Shown: positions 8,410 to 18,243, counted from the stretch's first letter. The stretch is 64,000 nucleotides of DNA from Sphingomonas sp. TDK1 (GCF_001650735.1 NZ_LXVY01000005.1:181828-245827), one strand, 5' to 3'. Translations and numbers: made by a program. The notes: generated from the sequence alone by a model not told the origin.

Positions 8410-8440
8410 GAGCAGCATCTTCCTGTCGCGAGCGGCGGAC

Positions 8441-8517
8441 GTGCGGGGCGGGGCTGAAACCTCCCCGCACTTCCGCTACGCCACCCGCTTCCAATCCTCT
8501 CCCGCCCTGGAGAGAGG
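8441..8517. repeat. Two stem-loops between TonB receptor and MFS genes
   Basis: The first hairpin has arms GTGCGGGG (8441-8448) and CCCCGCAC (8463-8470). The second has arms CCTCTC (8496-8501) and GAGAGG (8512-8517). Neither is followed by a T-run. They may attenuate transcription or stabilise the receptor mRNA end; the second resembles the purine/pyrimidine-rich intergenic repeats found at about 19.0 kb. Confidence 0.45.
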
Positions 8518-8540
8518 GGAGCAGTTCGGAGAGCTTCACC

Positions 8541-9794
8541 ATGCCGGCATCTCCCGCCCGTCCCGCAGCGCCGCGCGGCCTCGTCCTCGCGATGCTGCTG
8601 CTGGTCTATATCTTCAACTTCCTCGACCGGCAGATCCTGTCGATCCTCGCCCAGCCGGTGAAGGCGGATCTGGGGCTCGACGACGGGCAGCTCGGCATGC
8701 TCGGCGGCTTCGCCTTCGCCCTGCTCTATTCCACCCTCGCCATCCCGCTGGCGATGCTGGCGGACCGCACCAGCCGGAGCTGGGTGATCGCGGTTTCCCT
8801 GGGCGTGTGGAGCGCCTTCACCGCGCTGTGCGGCACGGCGCACAGCTTCACGACCATGTTTCTCTACCGCCTCGGCGTCGGTGTCGGCGAAGCCGGCGGT
8901 GTCGCGCCCAGCTACGCGCTGATCGCCGATGCCTATCCCGCCGCGCGTCGCTCCCGCGCGCTCTCCGTCTATTCGCTGGGCATTCCCCTTGGCTCGGCCG
9001 GCGGCGCGCTGCTCGGCGGCTATATCGCGCAGACGGTGGAGTGGCGCACGGCATTTATCGCCGTCGGGCTGATCGGGTTGGTGATCGTGCTGCCGTTCAA
9101 ATGGATCGTCCGCGATCCGCCGCGCGCCGCCGCCGCGAAGGATGCAGCACCGCCCAGCCACGTCTTCCGCATTCTCGCCGCAAAGCCGAGCTTCTGGCTG
9201 CTCGCCTTCGGTGCGGCGGCGGGATCGATGTGCGGCTATGGCGTGGCCTTCTGGCTGCCGAGCCTCATCCTCCGCAGCTTCCAGCTCAACCTCGCGCAGG
9301 TCGGTCAGTTCTTTGGGGGCCTGCTGCTCACCGGCGGCGTCGCCGGCATCCTGCTCGGCGGCTGGCTCGGCGACCGGCTGGGCCAGCGCGACCGCAAATG
9401 GTACGCGCTCGCCCCGGCGATCAGCTATGTCCTCGGCCTGCCGCTGTTCGTGGCCGGGGTGCTGGCGCAAAGCTGGCAGGCGGCGTTCCTGCTGTTCCTG
9501 GTGCCGCAGGCCCTCGTCTATGTGTGGCTCGGGCCCGTCCTCACCGCCGTCCAGCATCTCGTGCCGCCCCACATGCGCGCCACTGCCTCGGCCTCGTTCC
9601 TGCTGATCAACAATCTGATCGGACTGGGCCTGGGCAGCTGGGCGATCGGCCTGCTCTCCAAGCAGCTCGCGCCGACCTATGGGGCCGCGGAAGGCTTGCG
9701 CTACGCGATTGCCGCGGGGCTCGGGCTGTATCTCGTCGCCGCCGTCCTGATGGCGCTGGCGAGCGGCCGGCTACGCCGCGACTGGGTCGATTGA
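8541..9794 (+). CDS. Spinster-type MFS transporter
   Basis: A 417-residue inner-membrane carrier with about 12 hydrophobic segments. Recognisable features are the N-terminal FNFLDRQILSILAQPVKADLGLDDGQLGMLGGFAFALLYS, characteristic of the spinster-like group, the loop 2-3 motif MLADRTSRSWVIA, and GVGVGEAGGVAPSYALIADAYPAARRS. The repeat motif in the second half reads GGWLGDRLGQRDRKWY. GGAGAG precedes the ATG. It follows the TonB receptor on the same strand and may export or import the same ligand under TetR control. Substrate unknown. Confidence 0.88.
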   Translation: MPASPARPAAPRGLVLAMLLLVYIFNFLDRQILSILAQPVKADLGLDDGQLGMLGGFAFALLYSTLAIPLAMLADRTSRSWVIAVSLGVWSAFTALCGTAHSFTTMFLYRLGVGVGEAGGVAPSYALIADAYPAARRSRALSVYSLGIPLGSAGGALLGGYIAQTVEWRTAFIAVGLIGLVIVLPFKWIVRDPPRAAAAKDAAPPSHVFRILAAKPSFWLLAFGAAAGSMCGYGVAFWLPSLILRSFQLNLAQVGQFFGGLLLTGGVAGILLGGWLGDRLGQRDRKWYALAPAISYVLGLPLFVAGVLAQSWQAAFLLFLVPQALVYVWLGPVLTAVQHLVPPHMRATASASFLLINNLIGLGLGSWAIGLLSKQLAPTYGAAEGLRYAIAAGLGLYLVAAVLMALASGRLRRDWVD

Positions 9795-9826
9795 CGCCGC
9801 GATTCCCGCGCGGACGTGGTTACCTC

Positions 9827-9832
9827 TATAAT
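9827..9832 (+). promoter_or_regulatory. Consensus -10 box immediately upstream of a start codon
   Basis: TATAAT lies at 9827-9832, and the ATG of the next ORF begins 6 nt later, where transcription would be expected to start. No Shine-Dalgarno is present between them. This suggests a leaderless transcript. No good -35 box is seen at 16-18 bp spacing (a TTGACG at 9791-9796 is too far). Confidence 0.4.
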
Positions 9833-9838
9833 AACCAC

Positions 9839-10075
9839 ATGAGCTATACCCCGACCGACCTCGTCAAAGCCGAGAAGAATGTGGTGCTCGCGGAGCGCCA
9901 CATTGCCGCCCAGCAGGAAGTGCTCGCCATGATGCGCGCCGCCGGCAGCCCCACCGAGGGCGCGCAGGAACTGCTCGCCAAGTTCGAAGCCGATCTCGGC
10001 CGCGCCGAGCGAATCCGCGACTGGATCGCCAGCGGTCTGGGCGAGCGCGGACGGGAACATCGCGTGGCGGCCTGA
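9839..10075 (+). CDS. Small helical protein of unknown function (78 aa)
   Basis: A 78-residue, charged, probably all-helical protein (AEKNVVLAERHIAAQQEVLAMMRAAGSPTEGAQELLAKFEADLGRAERIRDWIAS). No membrane segment or signal peptide is seen, and I recognise no family. It starts 44 nt after the MFS stop with no ribosome-binding site but a perfect -10 box directly upstream, consistent with leaderless translation. The codon use is like its neighbours. It converges on prfC with only 10 nt between stops. Confidence 0.7.
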   Translation: MSYTPTDLVKAEKNVVLAERHIAAQQEVLAMMRAAGSPTEGAQELLAKFEADLGRAERIRDWIASGLGERGREHRVAA

Positions 10076-10085
10076 GCCGCCCCGC

Positions 10086-11654
10086 TTACCGTTCGCGCGT
10101 CGCGGCGAACTTCACCTGGTTGTAGCGCTCGGCGATATAGCCGACTTCCCAGGCCGACTTGGCCAGGAAGACGGGATTGCCGTCGCGATCCTTGGCGAGC
10201 GCGCCGCGATTCAGGTCCAGGAATTCCTTGAGCGCGGCCGGGTCCTCGGCCGAAATCCAGCGCGCGGTGTCATAGGGCGAAGGCTCGAGCACCGCGCCGA
10301 CCTTGTATTCCGCATCGAGCCGGCTGAGCAGCACGTCGAGCTGCAGCTGGCCGACCACGCCGATGATCCAGTTCGACCCGATCTCCGGATAGAAGACCTG
10401 GATCACGCCCTCTTCGGAGAGGTCGTCCAGCGCCTTGCGGAGCTGCTTGGTCTTGGTCGGGTCCTTCAGCGCCACGCGGCGCAGGATTTCCGGCGCGAAA
10501 TTGGGCAGCCCGGTGAACCGCACCCCCGCCCGCTCGGACAGCGTATCGCCCACCCGCAGCGTGCCGTGGTTGGGGATGCCGATGATGTCGCCCGGAAAAG
10601 CCTCGTCCGCCAGCTCGCGCTCGCGGGCGAAGAACAGGATCGGCGAGTGGATCGCGATCGGCTTGCCATGGCCCGTCGGCGTCAGCTTCATGCCGCGCTT
10701 GAACGTGCCCGACACCAGCCGCATGAACGCGATGCGGTCACGGTGGTTGGGATCCATATTCGCCTGGACCTTGAACACGAAGCCGGTCACCTCGTCGCGG
10801 GTCGGCTCGACCGGCGCGGGCTCGGCCGGCAACGCGTGCGGCGGGGGCGCGAACTCGGCGATCGCGGCGATCAGCGAATCCACGCCGAACTCCTTCAGCG
10901 CCGAGCCGAAATAGACCGGCGTCATGTCGCCGTTGCGATAGGCTTCCCCGTCGAACTCGGCATAGCCGGCCTGCGCCAGCTCGACATCCTCGCGCAGCTT
11001 GGCGAGATTGTCGGCCGAGACGATCGCATCGAGCTGCGGATCGTCGACACCGCTGGTCTGGATCACCTTGCCGTGAAACTCGCGGCTGTCGCCCTCGGGG
11101 AGCAGCAGGCGCTTGGTGGCGAGATCGTAGATCCCCTCGAAGGTGCCGCCCATGCCCACGGGCCATGTCATCGGCACCACGTCGAGCTGGAGCAGCTCAG
11201 CCACTTCGTCCAGCGTCGCGAACACCTCGCGGCCCTCGCGGTCGACCTTGTTGACGAAGGTGATGATCGGCACGTTGCGCAGGCGGCAGACCTCGAACAG
11301 CTTGCGCGTCTGGCTCTCGATGCCCTTGGCGACGTCGATCACCATCACCGCGGAGTCGACTGCGGTCAGCGTGCGGTAGGTGTCTTCCGAGAAGTCCTCG
11401 TGGCCCGGCGTGTCGAGCAGGTTGAAGGTGATCCCGTCACGCTCGAACGTCATCACCGAGCTGGTGACCGAGATGCCGCGCTGCTGCTCGATCTTCATCC
11501 AGTCCGAGCGCGCGCGCCGCGCCTGGCCGCGCGCCTTCACTTCGCCGGCAAGGTGAATCGCGCCGCCAAACAGCAGCAGCTTTTCGGTGAGCGTGGTCTT
11601 GCCCGCGTCCGGGTGCGAGATGATGGCGAACGTACGACGATCGGAGGGGGACAT
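10086..11654 (-). CDS. prfC: Peptide chain release factor 3
   Basis: A 522-residue translational GTPase that recycles RF1/RF2 from the ribosome after peptide release. GTP-binding motifs are SHPDAGKTT (residues 13-21), DTPGHEDFSED and NKVDREGRE. The downstream domains include FVFKVQANMDPNHRDRIAFMRLVSGTF (domain II) and the RF3-specific C-terminus (EEGVIQVFYPEIGSNWIIGVVGQLQLDVL). Length matches the family (E. coli about 529). No strong Shine-Dalgarno is visible. It stands alone, upstream of the small converging ORF. Confidence 0.97.
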   Translation of the reverse strand: MSPSDRRTFAIISHPDAGKTTLTEKLLLFGGAIHLAGEVKARGQARRARSDWMKIEQQRGISVTSSVMTFERDGITFNLLDTPGHEDFSEDTYRTLTAVDSAVMVIDVAKGIESQTRKLFEVCRLRNVPIITFVNKVDREGREVFATLDEVAELLQLDVVPMTWPVGMGGTFEGIYDLATKRLLLPEGDSREFHGKVIQTSGVDDPQLDAIVSADNLAKLREDVELAQAGYAEFDGEAYRNGDMTPVYFGSALKEFGVDSLIAAIAEFAPPPHALPAEPAPVEPTRDEVTGFVFKVQANMDPNHRDRIAFMRLVSGTFKRGMKLTPTGHGKPIAIHSPILFFARERELADEAFPGDIIGIPNHGTLRVGDTLSERAGVRFTGLPNFAPEILRRVALKDPTKTKQLRKALDDLSEEGVIQVFYPEIGSNWIIGVVGQLQLDVLLSRLDAEYKVGAVLEPSPYDTARWISAEDPAALKEFLDLNRGALAKDRDGNPVFLAKSAWEVGYIAERYNQVKFAATRER

Positions 11655-11690
11655 GCGGGTGCTTCGAACGGAGGGGAGAATCGCGACGCC

Positions 11691-11999
11691 TTAGTCGGTG
11701 GCGGGGTTTTTATCCAGCAGGGAGTGGACATCGCGCGCACCGTGCAGAACGCGGAGGATCGTCAGCCGCTCGCCCATCACGCGGTAGTACAGGCCATAGC
11801 CGCGGTAGCTGCGGCGCCGGATGTTCTTCGCGCGGATGCCATCCACGATGGGATAGCCGCGCGGCGCATCGAGCAAGGCTTCGCCCACCGTGGTAAGCCC
11901 GTCGATGAACCGCAGCGCCATCGCCGGATCGTCGGCAGCAATATGGAGAAGGATGTCGGTCAGATCATCCCGCGCGGTCTGCGACCAACGAAGAATCAT
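11691..11999 (-). CDS. ParE/RelE family toxin
   Basis: A 102-residue toxin of a type II toxin-antitoxin pair. The fold is recognised from SQTARDDLTDILLHIAADDPAMALRFIDGL, the loop GYPIVDGIRAKNIRRRSYRGYGLYYRV and the final strand LTILRVLHGARD. ParE members poison DNA gyrase and RelE members cut mRNA; the C-terminal RVLHGARD is more ParE-like. The start overlaps the antitoxin stop in an ATGA, the usual antitoxin-first arrangement. It could stabilise this chromosomal segment or be an idle remnant, though both reading frames are intact. Confidence 0.85.
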   Translation of the reverse strand: MILRWSQTARDDLTDILLHIAADDPAMALRFIDGLTTVGEALLDAPRGYPIVDGIRAKNIRRRSYRGYGLYYRVMGERLTILRVLHGARDVHSLLDKNPATD

Positions 12000-12250
12000 G
12001 CCGCGGAGCGTTTGCTCAGCTGGCGATGCAGATGGTCGAGAAGTTCTTCGGTGCCTATAAGCCGGCCGGCTTTTTCATCGGCAATCCCGGCCTCGATCGC
12101 AGTATCGAGCGCGTCCAGCTGCCGATTATGCGCCACGACGAGGCGCGCGCCCTCTTCCAACAGCGCGCTGCGAGAGGCGAAGCGACCGCTGGCAACGAGA
12201 TCGGCCACGACCTTTTCGAGTTCCGGACCGAGATCGACGTCCTTTGCCAT
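11996..12250 (-). CDS. ParD-like type II antitoxin
   Basis: An 84-residue antitoxin with an N-terminal ribbon-helix-helix DNA-binding domain (DLGPELEKVVADLVASGRFASRSALLEEGARLVVAHNRQ) and a C-terminal charged, flexible tail that would bind the toxin (IGTEELLDHLHRQLSKRSAA). It precedes and overlaps the ParE-like toxin by 4 nt. Antitoxins of this class repress their own promoter, so the 42-bp gap upstream (12251-12292) probably contains the operator, though I see no clear palindrome. Confidence 0.85.
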   Translation of the reverse strand: MAKDVDLGPELEKVVADLVASGRFASRSALLEEGARLVVAHNRQLDALDTAIEAGIADEKAGRLIGTEELLDHLHRQLSKRSAA

Positions 12251-12292
12251 GCGCAGAAGATACGCCTTCCGGCACCGCCCCGCAACGCAGAC

Positions 12293-13156
12293 TCAATCCA
12301 GAAGCGTGACATCCATCCCGAAGCGCCGCGTCTCGCCGGGCGCCAGCCGCTGGATCCCGGGCTTGTCCCAGATCTCGCCGTCGAAGCCCGCCGGATCCGC
12401 GATGCCCCACCAGGGCTCGACGCAGACGAAGCGCGCGCCGGGCTTGGTCCAGATGCCGAGCAGGCCGGTATCGGGGAAGCGGATGCGCAGCTGCGGCCCG
12501 TCTTCCGCGCCGTACAGCAAGCCGCGGCTGGCGAGCTGGTCCCAGATCAATGCATCGGCGGTGAACAAGTCGTCGGACAGCGGCAGCGTCTGCCCCACTA
12601 CCGGGCTGGTCCGGCGATCCGGGGCGATGCCGCCCTCGCCGATGTAGCGGAGCGACGAAAACTCCGGCTCGTCGAACAGGATGCGGTGGTCGCCACGCGG
12701 ACGCCCATAGGGCAGGGGCCAGGCAAAGGCGGGGTGGAAGCCGAAGCTGGCGGGCATGTCGTGGGTGTCGCGGTTGGTCACCGCGATCTCGATCCACAAG
12801 GTCGCGTCGTCCAGCCGGTAGGTGGCATCGAGCGTGAAGGCGAAGGGATAGACCGCGCGCGTCTCCGCATCGTCCTCCAGGCGAAAGGTCACGCGGTCGG
12901 CGCCTTGCTCGGCCAGCGCGAAGTCCCGGCGGCGGGCGAAGCCGTGCTGCGGCAGGCTGTAATCGCGGCCGTCCAGCCGGTAGCGATCGGCCACCAACCG
13001 CCCGACGATCGGGAACAGGAGCGGCGCCCGCCCCGACCAGAAGGCGGGATCCGCATCCGTCATCAGCTCACGCCCGGCGGGATCGCGCAGCGACGATAGT
13101 TCGGCGCCGTGCGGGTTGATCGCGGCGGTAAGCCGCGCGCTTGCGATTTCGATCAT
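12293..13156 (-). CDS. Aldose 1-epimerase family protein (YeaD-like)
   Basis: A 287-residue galactose mutarotase-fold protein that probably interconverts sugar anomers. Motifs are NPHGAELSSLRDPAGRELM, APLLFPIVGRL, LPQHGFARRRDF and FGFHPAFAWPLPYG; the HGFAR and GFHPAF histidines are the usual catalytic positions. It belongs to the group distinct from classical GalM, a second copy of which lies at 19.1-20.1 kb. GGGGAGACGGC precedes the ATG. It lies 59 bp downstream of the S8 protease gene on the same strand, with no functional link evident. Confidence 0.88.
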   Translation of the reverse strand: MIEIASARLTAAINPHGAELSSLRDPAGRELMTDADPAFWSGRAPLLFPIVGRLVADRYRLDGRDYSLPQHGFARRRDFALAEQGADRVTFRLEDDAETRAVYPFAFTLDATYRLDDATLWIEIAVTNRDTHDMPASFGFHPAFAWPLPYGRPRGDHRILFDEPEFSSLRYIGEGGIAPDRRTSPVVGQTLPLSDDLFTADALIWDQLASRGLLYGAEDGPQLRIRFPDTGLLGIWTKPGARFVCVEPWWGIADPAGFDGEIWDKPGIQRLAPGETRRFGMDVTLLD

Positions 13157-13215
13157 GCCGTCTCCCCTGGCTGCGGACCCGCGATACAGCTGCGGCGCGG
13201 CCAGGGAAAGCGCCG

Positions 13216-15672
13216 TCAGAACCCCCGGCTCCAGCGCACCGCCCCGCCCAGGTCGCTGGGCATCGCGGCGATATTGCCGGGCTGGCGGCGCAGGAAGAAA
13301 TTGCTGCTCACATCGCCATCGGCGAACCGCCAGCGATAGCGGAGTTCATAATCGATCTCGCGGCCGACCGGCGCGAGGTTGATCCGCTGGTCGCTCCAGC
13401 GGGTCACGCTCATGGTTTCATAGTCCCAGCCCTGCGGCAGGGTGAGGCCGATGCCGCCATGCGCGACGCGCAGCGGCTGGGCGATACGCAGGCCGAGCGA
13501 GTCGGGGCCGAACAGCCCGTCCTTGCCGAGGTCCGCCGCCCAGGCATTGGTGCGGATCAGGCCGCCGCCCCGTATGCCTTCGCGCAGGCGCACGTCGGTC
13601 CAGCCCTTGCGCAGCGATCCGCCGAGCGCCCAGCCGTCGCCCAGCGTCCAGCGCACGCCCAGATCGGCGAACAGGCTGCGCGCGCGCGCCGCGCCGAGGC
13701 CGGCGCTGAACCGCGCGCCCAGCACGGTGTTGTCCTCCGACAGTCGGGTCACCCCCAGGCTGGCGTTGAGGCCGCCCAGGCGCCGGTCGATCGCGAGCGT
13801 GCTGCGGCCATAGCCGAAGCGCAGCCAGCGCGCCTCCAGCCCGGCGACACCGTCGGCGCGGCGGCTGAGCACGTCGCCCACTTCGCTCGCCATCGTCAGC
13901 CCCCAGCCGCCGAAGCTGCGGCGCACCGCCGCCGATCCGCCGACATCGGTTTCGAAACCCGCACCGCTCAACGGATCGCGCGCGATGAGGAAGGCGGGAT
14001 CGTCGCGCCCGGCCAGCTGCGCGGTCAGGACGTTGCCGCTCTGCGAAGCGCCGAAGGCGAACTGCGCCTTCGACCCCAGCCGGCCGCTCACCGTCGTCGC
14101 CAGCATCCGCGCAACCCCGGCGTCGCGGGTGGTGATGCCCAGCCGTTCGATCCGCACGGAATCGGCCGTGGGAACGAGCGATACCGCGACCCGCATCTGA
14201 TCCCCACCGACTGAAAAGCTGCGCTCGCGCGTGGCCATCAGGGTCGGCAGGTTGCGCGACAGGCCCTGGCGCTGGAAAGCGTGGTTGATCGTGGTGCCGA
14301 AGGCGCGGCCGAAGGAATCGAGTACCGCCATTCCCAGTGCGCCCTGGCTGGCATCGCCCATCGGCGCGCTCAGCGTGCCGTTGAGCGTCGGCGACAGCAC
14401 CGCCTTGGTGCCGGCGACCGAGAGCGTCCCCACCGGCTGGAAGGCGCGGGTAAGGTCCAGCACACCGCGGCCATAAATGGGGTCGACACCGGGATCGCCC
14501 ACGTCGCGCGCGGTGGCGTAGAGAAGATCGACGATCTGCTTGCTGGTCAGGTTCGGAAACGCCTGGGCGAGCAGCGCGATCGCCCCCGCGATCTGCGGCG
14601 CGGAGAAAGAGGTGCCGGACCAGACATAGGCGGTGTTGTTCGCCCCCGGCGCGCGCACCCCCTCACCGACGGCGGCAAGATAGACCGCGGCCGAAGTCCC
14701 GGCCTGGTTGGAGAATTTGGAAATCTTGTCGCTCGAATCGACCGATCCCGCGATGATGACCAGTCCGCGGGCGATCGCCGCGTTCATGGCCGGACTGGTG
14801 AAGGCGTCCGGATTGGCCGCACCGTCATTGCCGGCCGAGATCACGATGATCACGCCCGCCGCCGTGGCGCGGTCGACCGCCGCCGCAAGCGTGCTCGACG
14901 CCGAATCGCCACCGAGCGAGATGTTCACCACCCGGGCGCCGGCCTGTCGGGCACGGTCGAGCCCCTGGGCGATCGTGCTGTCCGAGAATTTGCAGCTGCT
15001 GGTATCGGTGCCGTTGCAGCTGCCCGGCTGATCGGCGCGTTCGACTACCAGTTGCGCGTCGAACGCGACGCCGTGGGTGCCGACATCGTTGCGCCGACCG
15101 GCGATGGTGAAGGCCACCGCGGTGCCGTGCCCGCCCACATCGTCGATCGAGCCGTTACCGCCGGGGTCGCTCGACGCGGCGAGGATCCGGCAGGTGCCGG
15201 TGCCCGGGCCGCCGCTGCAATCGCCGAACTCGGCGCTCTGCAGGTCGATTCCCGAATCGATGACGCCGACCTTGATGCCGCTGCCCGTCGAGCCCGCCTT
15301 ATAGGCGAGGAGCGCGTTCATCGACACCGCGCCGACCGTGTTTCGATACTCCGTCGTGTCATAGTTGGTCGTGACGGTCGGGCTTGGGCTCGGGCTGGGG
15401 CTCGGTGCCGGCGAAGCGGTGGGCGCTGGCGTCGGAGTCGGGGTGGGAGCCGGAGTGGGGGTCGGAGACGGGCTCGGCGAGGGGGAGGGTGCGGGCGCGG
15501 GGCTTGGCGACGGCGACGGCGACGGCGATGGTACCGGCGCAGGCGCAGGGGCGGGCGCCGGTGCAGGCGTGCTCGACACGCCGCCGCCCCCGCCGCCGCT
15601 GCACGCCCCAAGTGCCACCAGGCCGCCCATCGCCGCCGAGTGCATCCAACCAACGCGCAACGCCACCCGCAT
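13216..15672 (-). CDS. S8 (subtilisin-like) serine protease, lipoprotein-type autotransporter
   Basis: An 818-residue surface protease. The ATG at 15672 is preceded by GAGG at good spacing; a GTG two codons earlier lacks one. The signal ends in a lipobox, LVALGAC, with Cys24, so it is probably lipidated. Residues about 35-98 are a Pro-Ala/Ser/Thr repeat linker. The peptidase S8 domain follows with Asp139 (VGVIDSGID), His182 (GGHGTAVAF), Asn282 (SAGND) and Ser355 (GTSFSAP). The C-terminal 270 or so residues read as beta-strands and end in a terminal Phe (GAVRWSRGF), like an autotransporter barrel. Function inferred as extracellular or surface proteolysis. Confidence 0.9.
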   Translation of the reverse strand: MRVALRVGWMHSAAMGGLVALGACSGGGGGGVSSTPAPAPAPAPAPVPSPSPSPSPSPAPAPSPSPSPSPTPTPAPTPTPTPAPTASPAPSPSPSPSPTVTTNYDTTEYRNTVGAVSMNALLAYKAGSTGSGIKVGVIDSGIDLQSAEFGDCSGGPGTGTCRILAASSDPGGNGSIDDVGGHGTAVAFTIAGRRNDVGTHGVAFDAQLVVERADQPGSCNGTDTSSCKFSDSTIAQGLDRARQAGARVVNISLGGDSASSTLAAAVDRATAAGVIIVISAGNDGAANPDAFTSPAMNAAIARGLVIIAGSVDSSDKISKFSNQAGTSAAVYLAAVGEGVRAPGANNTAYVWSGTSFSAPQIAGAIALLAQAFPNLTSKQIVDLLYATARDVGDPGVDPIYGRGVLDLTRAFQPVGTLSVAGTKAVLSPTLNGTLSAPMGDASQGALGMAVLDSFGRAFGTTINHAFQRQGLSRNLPTLMATRERSFSVGGDQMRVAVSLVPTADSVRIERLGITTRDAGVARMLATTVSGRLGSKAQFAFGASQSGNVLTAQLAGRDDPAFLIARDPLSGAGFETDVGGSAAVRRSFGGWGLTMASEVGDVLSRRADGVAGLEARWLRFGYGRSTLAIDRRLGGLNASLGVTRLSEDNTVLGARFSAGLGAARARSLFADLGVRWTLGDGWALGGSLRKGWTDVRLREGIRGGGLIRTNAWAADLGKDGLFGPDSLGLRIAQPLRVAHGGIGLTLPQGWDYETMSVTRWSDQRINLAPVGREIDYELRYRWRFADGDVSSNFFLRRQPGNIAAMPSDLGGAVRWSRGF
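15379..15567 (-). repeat. Low-complexity tandem repeats encoding the Pro-rich linker
   Basis: Short in-frame repeats within the protease gene (GGCGACGGCGAC, GGGGTC/GGAGTC and GGCGCAGG types on the plus strand) encode alternating Pro with Ala, Ser or Thr. Hexamer units allow the linker to lengthen or shorten without frameshift. It separates the lipid anchor from the protease domain. Confidence 0.75.
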
Positions 15673-15800
15673 ACCCACCTCGCTACAGAGATGTTTCCGT
15701 TACGTCGGGATTGGTTTCGGTTCTGTTTACTAGAGGTTGGGGAAAGCCCCACCCGGTCCGCGCTTGCGGCGGGAGGGACCACCTCCTACAGGCCGCGGCG

Positions 15801-16463
15801 ATGGACGCTTCGCTCTCGCATATCCGCAACTGGATCTTCGATCTCGACAACACGCTCTATCCGGCGAGCGCCAATCTGTTCGCCATGATCGACGCGCGTA
15901 TCGGGGAATATGTCCAGCGCCTGCTCCACTGCTCGCCGGAAGAGGCGCACAAGGTGCAGAAGGCCTATTTCCACGCGCACGGCGCCACGTTGTACGGCCT
16001 GATCCAGGAACACGGCACCGATCCGCACGACTATCTGGATTATGTCCACGACGTCGACATGAGCGTGCTGGAGACGAACGAAGCGCTGGTCGAGGCGCTG
16101 GCGCGGCTCCCCGGCCGCAAGCTGATCTTCACCAACGGCGATGCGCCCTATGCCCGCAAGGTGCTCGACAAGCTGGGGATGGGCGACACGTTCGAGGCGA
16201 TCCACGACATCCACGCCACCAGCTATCGCCCCAAGCCGGAACCCGCGGCGTATCGCGGCCTGTGCGACGCCTATGGCCTGAATCCACGCGAATCGCTGTT
16301 CGTAGAGGACATGGCGCGCAATCTGGGTCCGGCCAAGGCGATCGGCATGACCACCGTCTGGATCGACAACGGCTCGGAACAGGCGCCGGACGCCGATCGC
16401 AGCTTTATCGACTATACCATCACCGATCTCGGAGCCTGGCTCCACAGCATCTTGGAGAGCTGA
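15801..16463 (+). CDS. Pyrimidine 5'-nucleotidase (HAD superfamily)
   Basis: A 220-residue HAD phosphatase. Motif I is FDLDNTLYP with nucleophile Asp14 and Asp16; motif II is [11 protein letters not shown]; motif III lies in the [13 protein letters not shown]ys region, and motif IV is [16 protein letters not shown]. The sequence GETAxxN-like IGEYVQRLL and the [14 protein letters not shown] end are typical of the Sdt1/pyrimidine nucleotidase group, which removes phosphate from UMP and CMP. Only one nucleotide separates it from dapD, so the two are co-transcribed, a pairing common in sphingomonads. Confidence 0.88.
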   Translation: MDASLSHIRNWIFDLDNTLYPASANLFAMIDARIGEYVQRLLHCSPEEAHKVQKAYFHAHGATLYGLIQEHGTDPHDYLDYVHDVDMSVLETNEALVEALARLPGRKLIFTNGDAPYARKVLDKLGMGDTFEAIHDIHATSYRPKPEPAAYRGLCDAYGLNPRESLFVEDMARNLGPAKAIGMTTVWIDNGSEQAPDADRSFIDYTITDLGAWLHSILES

Positions 16464-16464
16464 C

Positions 16465-17283
<819 letters not shown>

Positions 17284-17433
17284 TTGTTACGGATGTCGTT
17301 ACACATCGCGGCGGGAATGCGGAATGCCGACACCATTTCGCCCCAATCCCGCCGCGTCCCCTCCGGCGTATAGCGACCGCCGGCACGGAGCTCGAATCCC
17401 CGGCTTTGCCTTGTCCTGAGTGTTCCGCGCACC

Positions 17434-18243
17434 ATGTCGTCCACCTCCTCCGCCTTACCCGTGCGCCGGCTGCGCGTCTCGCTGCGGGGGCGCACCGTCG
17501 CCATTCTGCTGGCGCTGGCGATCGAGCTGCTGATCGCGCTGCTGCTGCTGTGGATGGCGCCGCACGTCGAACCGAAGGAAAAGCCCAAGACCGTCGTGTT
17601 CGGGATCGAGGCATCCGAAGGCGACAAGGCGCCGGCCGAGAAGGACGCAGCGAAAGCACCGGAAAAGGCCCGCAAGCGCGCCGGTGAGAAGGCGGCGGCC
17701 CCGCAGCCCACGCCACCGACCGCGGCGCTGCCCCCGCCCCCGGTCGTGCCGCCCGTATCCAGCGGCCCGCCGAGCTTCATCGTGATGAGCCGTCGCGATT
17801 ATGCGGCGACCGATATCGCCAAGGCGCCGGCCGCGCAGTCCGGTGACCAGGGCAACACCCAGACCGCCGACGCCGGCGGCGGCAGCGGCGCCGACGATAC
17901 CCCCCGCGCCGGCACCGGTCCGCATGGCGAGACGCTCTATGCCGCCGACTGGTATCGCCGGCCGACCGACGCGCAGCTCTCCCCCTATCTGCCGCAGCGC
18001 GCGCTGGGTCGCGAAGGCTGGGGCGAAGTCGCGTGCCGCACCATCGAACGCTATCAGGTGACCGATTGCCAGGAGCTCGGCGAGTTCCCGCGCGGCTCGG
18101 GCTATGCCGGTGCGGTACGCCAGGCCGCCTTCCAGTTCCGCGTAAAGGCGCCACGCGTGAACAGCCGGCTTCTGGTTGGCAGCTGGGTGCGCATTCGAAT
18201 CACCTATTCGCAGCGCAGCGGCGACGGCGGCGACGCGGACTGA
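17434..18243 (+). CDS. TonB-like periplasmic-spanning protein
   Basis: A 269-residue protein with a cytoplasmic Arg-rich start, one membrane anchor (VAILLALAIELLIALLLLWM, about residues 24-43), a Lys/Glu/Ala- then Pro-rich periplasmic stretch, and a C-terminal globular domain. That domain (REGWGEVACRTIERYQVTDCQELGEFPRG, then AVRQAAFQFRVKAPRVN and LVGSWVRIRITY) follows the TonB C-terminal pattern but contains a Cys pair and lacks the YP motif. It may energise an outer-membrane receptor, though no ExbB/ExbD genes are nearby. A 6-bp dyad (17363-17383) lies in the 150-bp gap after dapD. Confidence 0.6.
   Translation: MSSTSSALPVRRLRVSLRGRTVAILLALAIELLIALLLLWMAPHVEPKEKPKTVVFGIEASEGDKAPAEKDAAKAPEKARKRAGEKAAAPQPTPPTAALPPPPVVPPVSSGPPSFIVMSRRDYAATDIAKAPAAQSGDQGNTQTADAGGGSGADDTPRAGTGPHGETLYAADWYRRPTDAQLSPYLPQRALGREGWGEVACRTIERYQVTDCQELGEFPRGSGYAGAVRQAAFQFRVKAPRVNSRLLVGSWVRIRITYSQRSGDGGDAD

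Noticed and set aside
6187..8418. Very long open frame antisense to the TonB receptor
   Set aside because: The sense frame has signal peptide, plug and barrel motifs; long antisense frames are expected at this GC content. The same applies to frames antisense to GH2 (25.0-28.5 kb), acnA (48.9-51.8 kb) and the htrA-herA stretch (58.3-61.7 kb).
9791..9796. TTGACG as -35 box for the TATAAT at 9827
   Set aside because: Spacing of 30 bp is far too long.
15379..15567. Possible CRISPR-like or satellite repeat
   Set aside because: Short irregular units inside an intact reading frame that codes a Pro-rich linker; no spacers.
17385..17433. CTCGAATCCCC resembling a tRNA 3' end before the TonB-like gene
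   Set aside because: No cloverleaf partner sequences upstream.
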